DNA from: Cellulomonas sp. B6
GTDB taxonomy: Bacteria; Actinomycetota; Actinomycetes; Actinomycetales; Cellulomonadaceae
Reading direction: 5' to 3'
NCBI RefSeq assembly: GCF_001462455.1
Contig: NZ_LNTD01000073.1
Location: 1 to 45,895, forward strand
DNA: 45,895 nt
The notes below the pieces were generated by a model. It was given only the letters and a program-made list of their open reading frames with translations. It was not told the origin of the DNA and made no database searches. Below, piece after piece: positions 17,373-27,634 of the stretch. A program made the position numbers and the translations under genes. Numbering within the stretch: position 1 is the stretch's first letter; every line of letters starts with the position of its first letter.

Positions 17373-17388
17373 GTGGGGTCCGCTGATC

Positions 17389-17928
17389 TCAGTCCTCCAC
17401 GGCGATCGACGTGATGGTCACGTCCTGCACCGGGCGGTCGCCGGGGCGCGTGGGGGTCGTCGCGATCGCGTCGACGACCTGACGGCTCGCGTCGTCGGCG
17501 ACCTTGCCGAAGATCGTGTGCTTGCCGTTGAGCCACGGGGTCGCGGCCACCGAGATGAAGAACTGCGAGCCGTTGGTGCCGCCGACCTTGCCGGTCACGG
17601 GGTCGAGGCGCTTGCCGGCGTTGGCCATCGCGAGCAGGTAGGGCTCCGAGAACGTCAGCTCGGGGTGGATCTCGTCGTCGAACTGGTAGCCGGGCCCGCC
17701 GCGGCCGTTCCCCATCGGGTCGCCGCCCTGGATCATGAAGTCGGGGATGACGCGGTGGAAGACGACGCCGTCGTAGAGCGCGTCGGTACGGGGCTTGCCG
17801 GTGGACGGGTCCGTCCACTCGATCGTGCCCTTCGCCAGACCGACGAAGTTCTCGACGGTGCGCGGCGCGTGGTTCTCGTACAGCTCGACCCGGATGTCAC
17901 CGGCGGACGTGTGGATGGTCGCGAACAT
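17389..17928 (-). CDS. ppiA: Peptidyl-prolyl cis-trans isomerase, cyclophilin type
   Basis: The 179-aa cyclophilin begins MFATIHTSAGDIRVELYENHAPRTVENFVGLAKG and has the active-site block FHRVIPDFMIQGGDPMGNGRGGPGYQF, then LAMANAG and GTNGSQFFI. It speeds proline isomerisation during folding. No signal peptide is present with this start, so it is cytoplasmic. The ATG at 17928 matches the family N-terminus; an in-frame upstream extension is low-complexity. The same gene lies in this neighbourhood in mycobacteria (ppiA, Rv0009). Confidence 0.95.
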   Translation of the reverse strand: MFATIHTSAGDIRVELYENHAPRTVENFVGLAKGTIEWTDPSTGKPRTDALYDGVVFHRVIPDFMIQGGDPMGNGRGGPGYQFDDEIHPELTFSEPYLLAMANAGKRLDPVTGKVGGTNGSQFFISVAATPWLNGKHTIFGKVADDASRQVVDAIATTPTRPGDRPVQDVTITSIAVED

Positions 17929-18086
17929 GGGGCCAGTCTGGCACCCGCCGCCGACGCCGCGCCCGGGCGTGCCCCGCACTTCGCCCCCGGCGAACCACCC
18001 CGCTGCACCGGGCGCACGCGCGCGGACGGTGGCAGAGTGGGAGGTCACAGCGTCGGGACCAGCCGAGACCAGTCCGGGAGTGGCAG

Positions 18087-18950
18087 ATGACCCATCGTCC
18101 GAAGATCGACGTCGACACCGAACGACTCAAGGGGCACGCGGCCGACCTCGGCGCGACGCTCGCCGACGGCGCCAAGGACGCGGCCCACAAGGCGTCCGAC
18201 GCGGCCGGTCAGGCCAAGGAGTGGACGACCCCGCGCATCGAGGCGTTCGTCGACTGGCTCCTGCCGCGGGTCGAGCACCTGTACAAGGAGAGTGTGAAGA
18301 CCGCGGCACCCCAGGTCGAGAAGGCCGCCAAGAAGGCGACGCCGGCCATCGACACGGCGCACGACAAGCTCGTCGAGGAGCTGATCCCCCAGCTCGTCGC
18401 CACGGTGAACGCGGCAGCGGTGCGCGCGGGTGCGCAGGTCGAGCACGCGGCGGACGTCGCCGCGACGCAGGCGGGCAAGCACTCGAAGAAGGTCGCCAAG
18501 GCCGCGAAGAAGGCGGCCAAGGAGGCCGCGAAGGCGGAGAAGAGCCGCACGGGCGCCAAGGTGTTCTGGACGGTGGCGGTCGTCGCCGGGGCCGGCGCGG
18601 CCGCGTTCGCGTGGCTGCGGTCACGCTCGACGACGGACCCGTGGGCCGAGCCGTGGGAGCCCGCGGACTCGCTGGGCGGCGAGTCCCTCAAGGCGCGCGC
18701 CAACGCGGCCGCCGGCGACCTGCAGGACGCGGTCGGCGACGCGGCGGACGCGGTCGGCGAGGCCGCGGGCTCGGCCGTCGCGAAGGGCCGCGAGGCGAGC
18801 CGCAAGGCCGCCGACGCCGTGTCCCACGCGGCCGAGGAGGTCGGCGAGAAGGCCAAGGAGGCGAAGGACGCCGCACAGGAGACGGCCCGCAAGGCCACCC
18901 GCCGCTCGGCGCCCAAGACGCCCGACGAGGGCGACGCCCCGACCGCCTGA
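18087..18950 (+). CDS. Ala/Lys-rich amphipathic single-span protein of unknown function
   Basis: The 287-aa protein begins MTHRPKIDVDTERLKGHAADLGATL. Residues ~10-150 are Ala/Lys-rich repeats predicted to be long amphipathic helices (KTAAPQVEKAAKKATPAID, KKVAKAAKKAAKEAAKAEK). One membrane span follows (~153-173, VFWTVAVVAGAGAAAFAWL), then an Ala/Asp/Glu-rich helical tail. The pattern recalls YtxH-type or LEA-like membrane-associated proteins, but I cannot assign a family. It is divergent from ppiA and followed by a strong terminator, so it is probably monocistronic. Confidence 0.75.
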   Translation: MTHRPKIDVDTERLKGHAADLGATLADGAKDAAHKASDAAGQAKEWTTPRIEAFVDWLLPRVEHLYKESVKTAAPQVEKAAKKATPAIDTAHDKLVEELIPQLVATVNAAAVRAGAQVEHAADVAATQAGKHSKKVAKAAKKAAKEAAKAEKSRTGAKVFWTVAVVAGAGAAAFAWLRSRSTTDPWAEPWEPADSLGGESLKARANAAAGDLQDAVGDAADAVGEAAGSAVAKGREASRKAADAVSHAAEEVGEKAKEAKDAAQETARKATRRSAPKTPDEGDAPTA

Positions 18951-18960
18951 GCAGCTCGCA

Positions 18961-21629
<2,669 letters not shown>

Positions 21630-21635
21630 CGATCG

Positions 21636-21677
21636 GGTCCCGGTCCGGCTCGACCTCGCGGTCGCCGGACCGGGACC
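21636..21677. terminator. Terminator hairpin after the cellulase
   Basis: A perfect 14-bp inverted repeat (21636-21649 with 21664-21677) with a 14-nt loop begins 7 bp past the cellulase stop. Confidence 0.7.
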
Positions 21678-21753
21678 GTTCCACCCCCGGGGTCTGCGGC
21701 CACGCCCACGGCCCCGGACGCGGCGTCCTCCACGGGGGTGAGGGGACGCCGGA

Positions 21754-21786
21754 CGAGGGCGCCGCCCGGCACGGGCGGCGCCCTCG
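21754..21786. terminator. Second hairpin between the cellulase and acetyltransferase
   Basis: A perfect 15-bp inverted repeat (21754-21768 with 21772-21786) with a 3-nt GCA loop. It may be a back-up terminator. Confidence 0.6.
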
Positions 21787-21898
21787 TGGGCTGCGCGGAC
21801 TGCTCCCCTGCGCGCCCCGTGCGCCCGGGCGCCGCGCACGCGCCGTCGTGGCGGTCTCCCGGTTGACCGGCCACCCCCGACGCGAGGACCCTGCGGGC

Positions 21899-22588
21899 AT
21901 GACCGACGCGCCGCCCGCCCTCGCCCCCCTGACCGACGTCGAGATCTGGCCGCTCACGGGGCTGCGCGTCGTGGCGGGCGACCTCGAGCTGCGCGCACCG
22001 GACGACCGCATGCTGCTGGACCTCGCGCGGCTCGCCGCGCAGGGCGTGCACCGTGAGGACTACATGCCGTTCGTCGTGCCGTGGACCCGCGGCACGCCCA
22101 CGCAGGTCGCGCGCGGGGTGATGACGTACCAGTGGGGCCTGCGGCAGCGGACGACGCCGACGGACTGGGCGATCGAGCTCGCCGTGGTGCGTGACGGCGA
22201 GCCCCTGGGCCTGCAGGGCATGTACGCCAAGGACTTCCGGATCACGCGCACGGCGGAGACGGGCTCGTGGCTGGGGCTGCGGCACCAGCACGGCGGCGTC
22301 GGCACGCGCATGCGCCTGATGATCCTGCACCTGCTCTTCGAGGGTCTGGGCGCCGAGCGTGCGACGAGCTCGGCGTTCGTCGACAACCCGGGGTCGTCGG
22401 GCGTCAGCCGCAAGGTCGGGTACCGGCACAACGGGAGCGTCCTCCAGGTGCGTGAGGGCGCGCCGGTCGAGAGCCAGCTGTACCTGCTGGACCGCGCGGG
22501 CTGGGACGCCCGCCCGGACGAGCTGCGGCTCGACGTGCGGATCGAGGGTCTGGGGCCGGTCCGCGAGCAGCTCGGGCTGGACTCCTGA
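21899..22588 (+). CDS. GNAT-family N-acetyltransferase
   Basis: The 229-aa protein has RimJ/RimL-type GNAT features: LRAPDDRMLLDLARL, WAIELAVVRDGEPLGLQGMYAKDF, the acetyl-CoA loop segment SWLGLRHQHGGVGTRMRLMILHLLFEGLGAERATSSAFVDNPGSSGVSRKVGYRHNG. The usual R/Q-x-x-G-x-G/A motif reads HQHGGVGTRM. Acceptor substrate unknown. The ATG at 21899 begins MTDAPPALAPL; it is separated from the cellulase by two hairpins. Confidence 0.85.
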   Translation: MTDAPPALAPLTDVEIWPLTGLRVVAGDLELRAPDDRMLLDLARLAAQGVHREDYMPFVVPWTRGTPTQVARGVMTYQWGLRQRTTPTDWAIELAVVRDGEPLGLQGMYAKDFRITRTAETGSWLGLRHQHGGVGTRMRLMILHLLFEGLGAERATSSAFVDNPGSSGVSRKVGYRHNGSVLQVREGAPVESQLYLLDRAGWDARPDELRLDVRIEGLGPVREQLGLDS

Positions 22589-22721
22589 CAGGACGTCGCG
22601 CCGTCGGGCCGGTGCTCTTTGCCTGCGCTCGACGTGCTCGTGGCGCTTTCCCACCCTTGGCCTGACGATCCCGCGACCGAGGTCCCTGGGCAGCGTCGAC
22701 GCGGAGGGGTACCGTCCCCGC

Positions 22722-23288
22722 ATGCAGCTCGCCGATCTCCAGGCCCGGGTCCGGATCGCCCTCACCGCGACCCTCGTGGACGACTGGACGATGTTCGCCC
22801 CGTCCGCCGGCACGAGCCGACCGACCGAGCGCACCGTCTCGTTCCACCTCGGCTGGAACCTGCGGGGCACGATCGAGAAGACCTGGGACGTCGACGCGGA
22901 CTACGACCGCTCGGGCATGGTGCTCGAGGAGTCGGTGCGTCTCGACGGCCCGTCCCATCGCGCGCCGCACCTGATCGTCCACCACCGCGGGCGCCTCGGC
23001 CCCGAGCACAACCTGCTGCTCGTCGAGCTGACGTCGGACGCCGCGACGTCCGAGCCGGGGTCGGCCGACCTCGGGGTCGCGCAGGCGATCCAGCGCCGCT
23101 TCGGCTACCGCTACGCGGTCGTGCTGGACCTGCGGCTCACCGACGACGCCGCGACCGCCGCGGTGCACCCGCACTGGCACTGGTCGACGCTCGACGAGGG
23201 CCGCGTGACCGACCAGCCGCAGCCCGTCTACACGGACGACGTGCTGGCGGACGTCCTGTCGCGAGCACGGGCCGGTGCCCGCGCCTGA
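22722..23288 (+). CDS. Unknown protein, possibly a degenerate PD-(D/E)XK nuclease fold
   Basis: The 188-aa protein has no family I can name with certainty. The layout TVSFHLGWNLRGT...DADYDRSG, then HLIVHHRGRLGPEHNLLLVELTSD, then a helix and GYRYAVVLDLRL resembles small PD-(D/E)XK-type proteins that read PDIIIHRRG...NLLVIEIK. The catalytic Asp would be His and the E-x-K motif is ELT, so activity would be lost if the comparison holds. The stop overlaps the next gene by 14 bp, suggesting a two-gene unit. ATG at 22722; no strong Shine-Dalgarno sequence. Confidence 0.6.
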   Translation: MQLADLQARVRIALTATLVDDWTMFAPSAGTSRPTERTVSFHLGWNLRGTIEKTWDVDADYDRSGMVLEESVRLDGPSHRAPHLIVHHRGRLGPEHNLLLVELTSDAATSEPGSADLGVAQAIQRRFGYRYAVVLDLRLTDDAATAAVHPHWHWSTLDEGRVTDQPQPVYTDDVLADVLSRARAGARA

Positions 23289-24297
23289 CGCCGTGACGAC
23301 CCCCGACGCCGTGGACGCGTCCAGGCTGCTCGCCGGCCCACGGGGGCGGTCGCTGTGCTGGGCGGTCGTCGTCGACGCCGTGCCCGAGGCCTCGGTGGCC
23401 CTCCACACCGCGACGACCGATCCCGCCCGGACCGGTGACGTCGTCGACGCCCTGCGGCGCGTCGGCGCCGTGGACGCGACGCACGCGCGGCTGTCGCGCG
23501 CGCTCGCCGCCGCGGTCGACGACGCCATGTACTGGCAGCCGCCGGACGCGGGGGACGCCGTCCTGGCCGACCCGCGCGTCGTCGCGGCGCTCGAGCCCGT
23601 CGCCCGCGCCGTGCTCGCGGCACCGGCGGCGGCGTGGTGGTCGCAGCCCTGCGCGACGGCGTCGCAGGTCCTCACGTCGTACGACGACGCGGCACCCACC
23701 CGTCCCGAGCGCGCGCTCGCCGCGCTCGACGCGTGGCGGGCCACGTGCACCGAGGAGGAGCGGCGGGCCGGCGGGCGCCGCCGACCCGTCGGCGGGCCGT
23801 GGTGGAGCACCCCGGCCTTCGCGGGCCTTGCCCGGACGACCCGGCGCCTGCCCGACGGCACGGCGCCGGGCTTCGATCTCGTCGAGGACGGGTTCGGCTG
23901 GGACGCGGTGACCGCGTACGACGTCGACGTCCCGGCCGGCGCACGGGTCCTCGAGCTCACCCGCCCCGAGGACGTCGTCGCGCTGGTCGAGGCGTTCCCG
24001 CTCGAGGTGACGGCCTCCCGGCAGCGAGACTGGTGCGAGACGACGGGCCGGTCGGGCCGGTGGCTGATGCCCGACCACCGCGCGGTCGCCGACGTCTACG
24101 ACGGCGTGCACCTGACGGTGCTCGGGTGGGCCGCCGCGGCCGGGCGGGCGCTGCCCGTGGGGGAGGGAACTGCGACCGTGCTGGCCGGCTGGGACCCGGA
24201 CTCGACCTACTGGTACACCGACGACATCGCGATCTGTACGCCGGGGGAGCGGTGGCACCGCGACGACACCCGCTGGCGGCGCGCCGGCGCGCGCTGA
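23275..24297 (+). CDS. Uncharacterised actinobacterial protein
   Basis: The 340-aa protein lacks a signal peptide or membrane span. It is rich in Trp, with blocks SLCWAVVVDAVPEASVALHTAT, AAWWSQPCATASQ, FPLEVTASRQRDWCETTGRSGRWLMPDH, VADVYDGVHLTVLGWAAAAGRALPV and AGWDPDSTYWYTDD. These look like a conserved unknown family of Micrococcales rather than noise, but I cannot name a domain or reaction. The GTG start overlaps the preceding gene by 14 bp, so the two may be translated together. Confidence 0.65.
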   Translation: MPAPDAVTTPDAVDASRLLAGPRGRSLCWAVVVDAVPEASVALHTATTDPARTGDVVDALRRVGAVDATHARLSRALAAAVDDAMYWQPPDAGDAVLADPRVVAALEPVARAVLAAPAAAWWSQPCATASQVLTSYDDAAPTRPERALAALDAWRATCTEEERRAGGRRRPVGGPWWSTPAFAGLARTTRRLPDGTAPGFDLVEDGFGWDAVTAYDVDVPAGARVLELTRPEDVVALVEAFPLEVTASRQRDWCETTGRSGRWLMPDHRAVADVYDGVHLTVLGWAAAAGRALPVGEGTATVLAGWDPDSTYWYTDDIAICTPGERWHRDDTRWRRAGAR

Positions 24298-24421
24298 CGC
24301 GCCGACCCGGCCCCGGACCGCACCCGTCGGGACGGCCTCGACGGGCACCGGACGCGCTTCCGGGTGCGGGATCGACCGCACCCTGTGAGGCTCGTCCTCT
24401 CACCATGTCGAGGAGGGGCGT

Positions 24422-24889
24422 GTGTCGGACGGCGGAGCGGTGTTCGAGGTGCCGGATGCGGATGCGGGGCTGCCCCTGAGCCGCCCGCCCGAGGGGTTCG
24501 AGCCGGTGCGGCGGTGGTCGCTGGAGACGACCGCGCAGCTGCGTGCGCTGCGGCACGAGCTCGCGAGCACGATCGCCGAGGGCGAGGCCGTCGGCCTGCA
24601 GGACCTGGCCGGCACGCCCAAGAAGGTGGTGCTCATCGCGACCGAGCTCGCCGCGAACGCGCTCACGCACGGGCTGCCGCCCACGATCGTGCAGCTCTCG
24701 CGCCGCGACGACAGCTGGCTGCTCGACGTGGCCGACCACGACCCGGAGTCGGTCCCGGTCTACGCGGGCCTGCGGATCACCGGGGCGGGTGGGCTCGGCC
24801 TGCACCTCGCCCGGCAGCTGTCGCTCGAGGTCGGCTGGTACACCACGGACTCGACCAAGAACATCTGGGCGACGTTCCCCGTCCGCTGA
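24422..24889 (+). CDS. Anti-sigma-factor-type ATP-binding protein (RsbW-like HATPase)
   Basis: The 155-aa protein has a GHKL ATPase fold: N-box ELAANALTHG, G1-type motif LLDVADHDPE and G2-type GGLGLHLARQLS, ending IWATFPV. Proteins of this size are serine kinases of the RsbW/SpoIIAB type that bind sigma factors or phosphorylate anti-anti-sigma proteins. Neither partner is encoded next to it, so its pathway is unknown. GTG start at 24422 after GAGGGGC. It converges on the broken acetyltransferase gene, 18 bp away. Confidence 0.85.
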   Translation: MSDGGAVFEVPDADAGLPLSRPPEGFEPVRRWSLETTAQLRALRHELASTIAEGEAVGLQDLAGTPKKVVLIATELAANALTHGLPPTIVQLSRRDDSWLLDVADHDPESVPVYAGLRITGAGGLGLHLARQLSLEVGWYTTDSTKNIWATFPVR

Positions 24890-24907
24890 CGGCCGGACCG
24901 GACGCGG

Positions 24908-25385
24908 TCAGCCTCGCCCGGGCAGCGGGTCGGTCGCGAGGACCGCGAACACGAGCGTGTCGGTCCACCTGCCCTTGCTCCACCAGTCCTGCCGGAAGTG
25001 GGCCTCGCGGTGCACCCCGACGCGCGCCGCCAGTGCCGCGGACGCCGTGTTGCGTGCGTCCGTCTGCGCGGTGACCCGGTGCAGGCCGTAGCGCGCGAAC
25101 GCGACGTGAAGGACGGCGGCGACGGCCTCCGAGGCCAGCCCGCAGCCGCCGTGCTCGGGGTCCAGGACCCACCCGATCTCCGCGACGCGGCGGTCGCGGT
25201 CGGTGAACCAGAGCGTCACGTCGCCCACGGGCGTGCCGTCGTGCTCGACCACCACCGCCAGCGCGCCGTCCTCGCCGTCGAGGTCGGTGCGGGCGACGCG
25301 CGTGGCGACGTGGCGCTCCGCGTCCTGCCTGGTCCAGGGGTCGTCGAGCAGGTACCACGCGACGTCGGGGCGGCCGTAGACGCGC
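24908..25385 (-). pseudogene. 5'-truncated GNAT acetyltransferase
   Basis: From about 25385 to the stop at 24908 the minus strand encodes a RimJ/RimL-type GNAT: RPDVAWYLLDDPWTRQDAERHVA, ALAVVVEHDGTPVGDVTLWF, AEIGWVLDPEHGGCGLASEAVAAVLHVAFARYGLHRVTAQTDARNTASAALAARVGVHRE. The N-terminal beta strand and start codon normally ahead of RPDVAWYL are missing. The open frame continues to 25600 only as antisense of an MFS gene fragment. A fusion product from a chance start is possible, but the native 5' end is gone. The right boundary is approximate. Confidence 0.75.
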
Positions 25386-25708
25386 TGACGATCCTCACGG
25401 ACGTCGTGCCCGCGTGGTGCGCCGTTCTCGGGTGGGCCGTCGCCGGTCTCGGGATGGGCGTGGCCTTCAACGCCTCGACCACCGAGACCCTCGGGCAGGC
25501 CCCGGCGTCCCAGCAGGGGCTCGTCAGCAGCTCGCTGCAGCTCGCGCAGACCCTGGCCACGGCACTCGTCGCCGGCGTCGGTGGCGCCGCGCTCGCGCAC
25601 GCCGGCACCTCGGTCCCCGCCCTGCGGACCGCCCTCGTCGCCGTGTTCGTGGCGACCGGCGTCCTCGCGGGGCTCAGCGTGCTCCTGGCGCGCCGGCTGC
25701 GGCCGTGA
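25380..25708 (+). pseudogene. 5'-truncated MFS transporter, last membrane spans only
   Basis: From about 25380 to the stop at 25708 the plus strand encodes the C-terminal end of an MFS permease: VPAWCAVLGWAVAGLGMGVAFN, then ETLGQAPASQQGLVSSSLQLAQTLATALVAGVGGAALAH and ALRTALVAVFVATGVLAGLSVLLARRL. About 300 residues with the other spans are missing, so it cannot transport. It abuts the truncated acetyltransferase head-to-head and its end overlaps the convergent merR stop by 35 bp. The left boundary is approximate. Confidence 0.8.
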
Positions 25709-26066
25709 GGCGCGCGTCGTAGTCCGCGATCTTGCCGTCGATCACGCCCAGGGAGCGCGTGAGCGCCGCGATGCGGGCCGTCAGGACCTCCCGGTGCGCC
25801 CGGAGCAGCGCGAGCCGCTCCGGGACGCCCGCGGGATCCTGACGGACCAGGCCGGTGAACGTCGCGATCTCCGCGAGCGGCATTCCCGTGTCCCGCAGGT
25901 GGAGCAGCACCTCGAGCAGGTGCACGTCGTGCTCGGCGTACCGACGCCGCCCCCCGGCGTCCCGGTCCGCCGGGGGCAGCACACCCGCACGCTCGTAGTA
26001 GCGCAGCGCGTCGACGCTCAGCCCCAGCCGCCGCGCGACGTCGCCGATCGGGTAGCCGTCGCTCAC
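25674..26066 (-). CDS. MerR-family transcriptional regulator
   Basis: The 130-aa regulator begins VSDGYPIGDVARRLGLSVDALRYYERAGVLPPADRDAGGRRRYAEHDVHLLEVLLHLRDTGMPLAEI, the winged-helix domain of MerR proteins, followed by a dimerisation helix (ERLALLRAHREVLTARIAALTRSL). No metal-binding cysteines are present, so it probably senses something other than metal ions. The GTG at 26066 overlaps the aldo/keto reductase stop (GTGA). A MerR-type operator-promoter lies ahead of that gene, so autoregulation together with the reductase is inferred. Confidence 0.92.
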   Translation of the reverse strand: MSDGYPIGDVARRLGLSVDALRYYERAGVLPPADRDAGGRRRYAEHDVHLLEVLLHLRDTGMPLAEIATFTGLVRQDPAGVPERLALLRAHREVLTARIAALTRSLGVIDGKIADYDARLTAAAGAPGAR

Positions 26067-27028
26067 GGGCCCACCGTACGGGCGGCGTCCAGCGCCGTCA
26101 CGACGTCCGCCGGCAGGCGCGTGCCGACGGCACGGACCGCCGACGCGAGCTGGTCCGGGCTCGACACGCCCACGACGGGCAGGACGGGACGGGTGCGCGA
26201 CGTCATCCAGGCGAGCACCACCTGCCCCGCGTCCAGGCCCGTGACCCGGGACGCCTCCGCGAGGGCCGCGAGCTGCGTCGCCGTGCCGCGGTGCCGGTAG
26301 CCGTCCGGCAGCGCACGGTCGGACCGGGTGTAGGCGCCCGAGAGCAGCGACGAGTACCCCGTGAGCGTCGCCCCGGCCGCGTCCGCGACCTCGGCGAGGT
26401 CGTCGTCGAGCAGCACGTGCGGGTACAGGTCCGTGCCGGGCACGGGCGTCAGGTAGCTGAAGCGCTGCTGCACGACGGCGTACGCCGGGCCCGGGCCGGC
26501 GGCCCGCAGCGCCTCCGCGAACCGCGGCGCGGTGATGTTCGAGCACCCGATGGCGCGCGCCCGACCGCGGCGCACCTCGTCCTGCAGGGCACCGACGGTC
26601 TCCGCGAGCGGGACGCTCGTGTCGTCGACGTGCGCGTAGAGCAGGTCGACGTGGTCGGTGCCCAACCGACGGAGGCTGTCGTCGAGCTGCGTCCGCACGG
26701 CCTGCGCGCCCAGACCCAGCCCGTCCGCGACCGACGTGCCGCCCGGACGAGGACGCGCGCCGACCTTCGTCGCGAGCGTCACGCGGTCCCGGGCCCCCGG
26801 GCGTGCGGCGAACCACGCGCGCAGCGTCCGCTCCGACTCGTCACCCGTGCCGCCGTCGACCCAGAACGCGTAGTTGTTTGCCGTGTCGACGAACGTCGCC
26901 CCCGTGTCGAGCGCGGCGTCGAGCACCGCGTGCGCGGTGCGCTCGTCGACCAGCGTGCCGAAGTACATCGCACCCACGGCGAGCGGGGGGACCGAGGGAC
27001 CGTGCGTGCCGAGCGTCGTCGTCTCCAT
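26063..27028 (-). CDS. Aldo/keto reductase
   Basis: The 321-aa protein fits the AKR (beta/alpha)8 fold: LAVGAMYFGTLVDERTAHAVLDAALDTGATFVDTANNYAFW with catalytic Asp and Tyr, VTLATKVGARP with the Lys, and DLLYAHVDDTSVPLAETVGALQDEVRRGRARAIGCSNI with the His region. It reduces carbonyl compounds with NADPH; the substrate is unknown. ATG at 27028 (METTTLGTHG) is taken because the promoter at 27036-27066 places the transcript start at or beside this codon. It forms a two-gene operon with merR. Confidence 0.92.
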   Translation of the reverse strand: METTTLGTHGPSVPPLAVGAMYFGTLVDERTAHAVLDAALDTGATFVDTANNYAFWVDGGTGDESERTLRAWFAARPGARDRVTLATKVGARPRPGGTSVADGLGLGAQAVRTQLDDSLRRLGTDHVDLLYAHVDDTSVPLAETVGALQDEVRRGRARAIGCSNITAPRFAEALRAAGPGPAYAVVQQRFSYLTPVPGTDLYPHVLLDDDLAEVADAAGATLTGYSSLLSGAYTRSDRALPDGYRHRGTATQLAALAEASRVTGLDAGQVVLAWMTSRTRPVLPVVGVSSPDQLASAVRAVGTRLPADVVTALDAARTVGP

Positions 27029-27035
27029 GCCCCGC

Positions 27036-27066
27036 ACCCTGGCACCTGGAGCGCTCTCCAGGTCAA
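27036..27066 (-). promoter_or_regulatory. MerR-type promoter and operator of the aldo/keto reductase-merR operon
   Basis: On the minus strand TTGACC (27066-27061) and CAGGGT (27041-27036) are separated by 19 bp, the long spacer typical of MerR-controlled promoters. Between them lies the perfect dyad ACCTGGAG-4-CTCCAGGT (27063-27044), overlapping the -35 as MerR operators do. Transcription would begin about 6-8 nt after the -10, at the ATG at 27028, so a leaderless mRNA is predicted. Confidence 0.85.
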
Positions 27067-27107
27067 GCGCTGTCCCGCGCCGGGCGCCGTCCTTGCCCGG
27101 CCCGGAC

Positions 27108-27146
27108 GACGCGAGGCGCCCCACCGCCGGTGGGACGCCTCGCGTC
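27108..27146 (-). terminator. Terminator after tRNA-Ala
   Basis: A 16-position stem with one mismatch (27108-27123 with 27131-27146) lies 9 bp beyond the 3' end of tRNA-Ala on the minus strand. Confidence 0.7.
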
Positions 27147-27155
27147 AGGATCCTG

Positions 27156-27228
27156 TGGAGCCAAGGGGACTCGAACCCCTAACCCCCTGCTTGCAAAGCA
27201 GGTGCGCTACCAATTGCGCCATGGCCCC
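27156..27228 (-). tRNA. tRNA-Ala (anticodon TGC)
   Basis: The 73-nt minus-strand tRNA has acceptor stem GGGGCCA/TGGCTCC (one G-U), D arm GCGCAATTGGTAGCGC, anticodon stem CCTGC/GCAGG with loop TTTGCAA (TGC), and T arm AGGGGTTCGAGTCCCCT. CCA is not encoded. Confidence 0.98.
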
Positions 27229-27244
27229 CGGTCGAGCCGACCGG

Positions 27245-27364
27245 TCACTCGAAGGTGTCGGTGACCTCGGCCCACAGGTCGCGCTCGTCGCGGTCCTGCG
27301 CGTACTTCTGCCAGGCGACGTAGCCGACGGCCGCGACGGCGGCCAGGAGCAGGATCTTCTTCAT
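27245..27364 (-). CDS. DLW-39 family small protein
   Basis: The frame from ATG 27364 to TGA 27245 encodes 39 residues: MKKILLLAAVAAVGYVAWQKY followed by AQDRDERDLWAEVTDTFE. The length of 39 and the Asp-Leu-Trp tripeptide are the hallmarks of the actinobacterial DLW-39 family, found at this position between tRNA-Ile and tRNA-Ala beside gyrA. It has one N-terminal membrane span or signal-like helix and an acidic tail. Function is unknown. Confidence 0.93.
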   Translation of the reverse strand: MKKILLLAAVAAVGYVAWQKYAQDRDERDLWAEVTDTFE

Positions 27365-27427
27365 CGGGTCCCCCGTCTCGGGTGCTTCCGGTCGATCCAC
27401 GGGGCGCGCGGTGCACGCCGTGCAGGG

Positions 27428-27501
27428 TGGGCCTAACAGGACTTGAACCTGTGACCTCTTCCTTATCAGGGAAGCGCTCTAACCGTCTGAGCTATAGGCC
27501 C
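27428..27501 (-). tRNA. tRNA-Ile (anticodon GAT)
   Basis: The 74-nt minus-strand tRNA has acceptor stem GGGCCTA/TAGGCCC, D arm AGCTCAGACGGTTAGAGCG, anticodon stem CTTCC/GGAAG with loop CTGATAA (GAT) and T arm ACAGGTTCAAGTCCTGT. CCA is not encoded. It lies 133 bp downstream of the DUF3566 gene. Confidence 0.98.
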
Positions 27502-27634
27502 GTCACGCCACCCGACGACGCCGGTCCCGCGAGGAACCGCACCGGTGGGGGCGACGGTCGAGACTACCCCAGGCGAGCCGTCGCGCCCAAACCGGCGGAC
27601 AGGGGCCCTGCGGCCCACCCGGGGAGTCGACGGA

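Noticed and set aside
27044..27063. CebR-type operator (GAGCGCTC core) before the aldo/keto reductase
   Set aside because: The dyad centre is offset by one base from GAGCGCTC, and the 19-bp promoter spacing with a MerR gene in the operon fits a MerR operator better.
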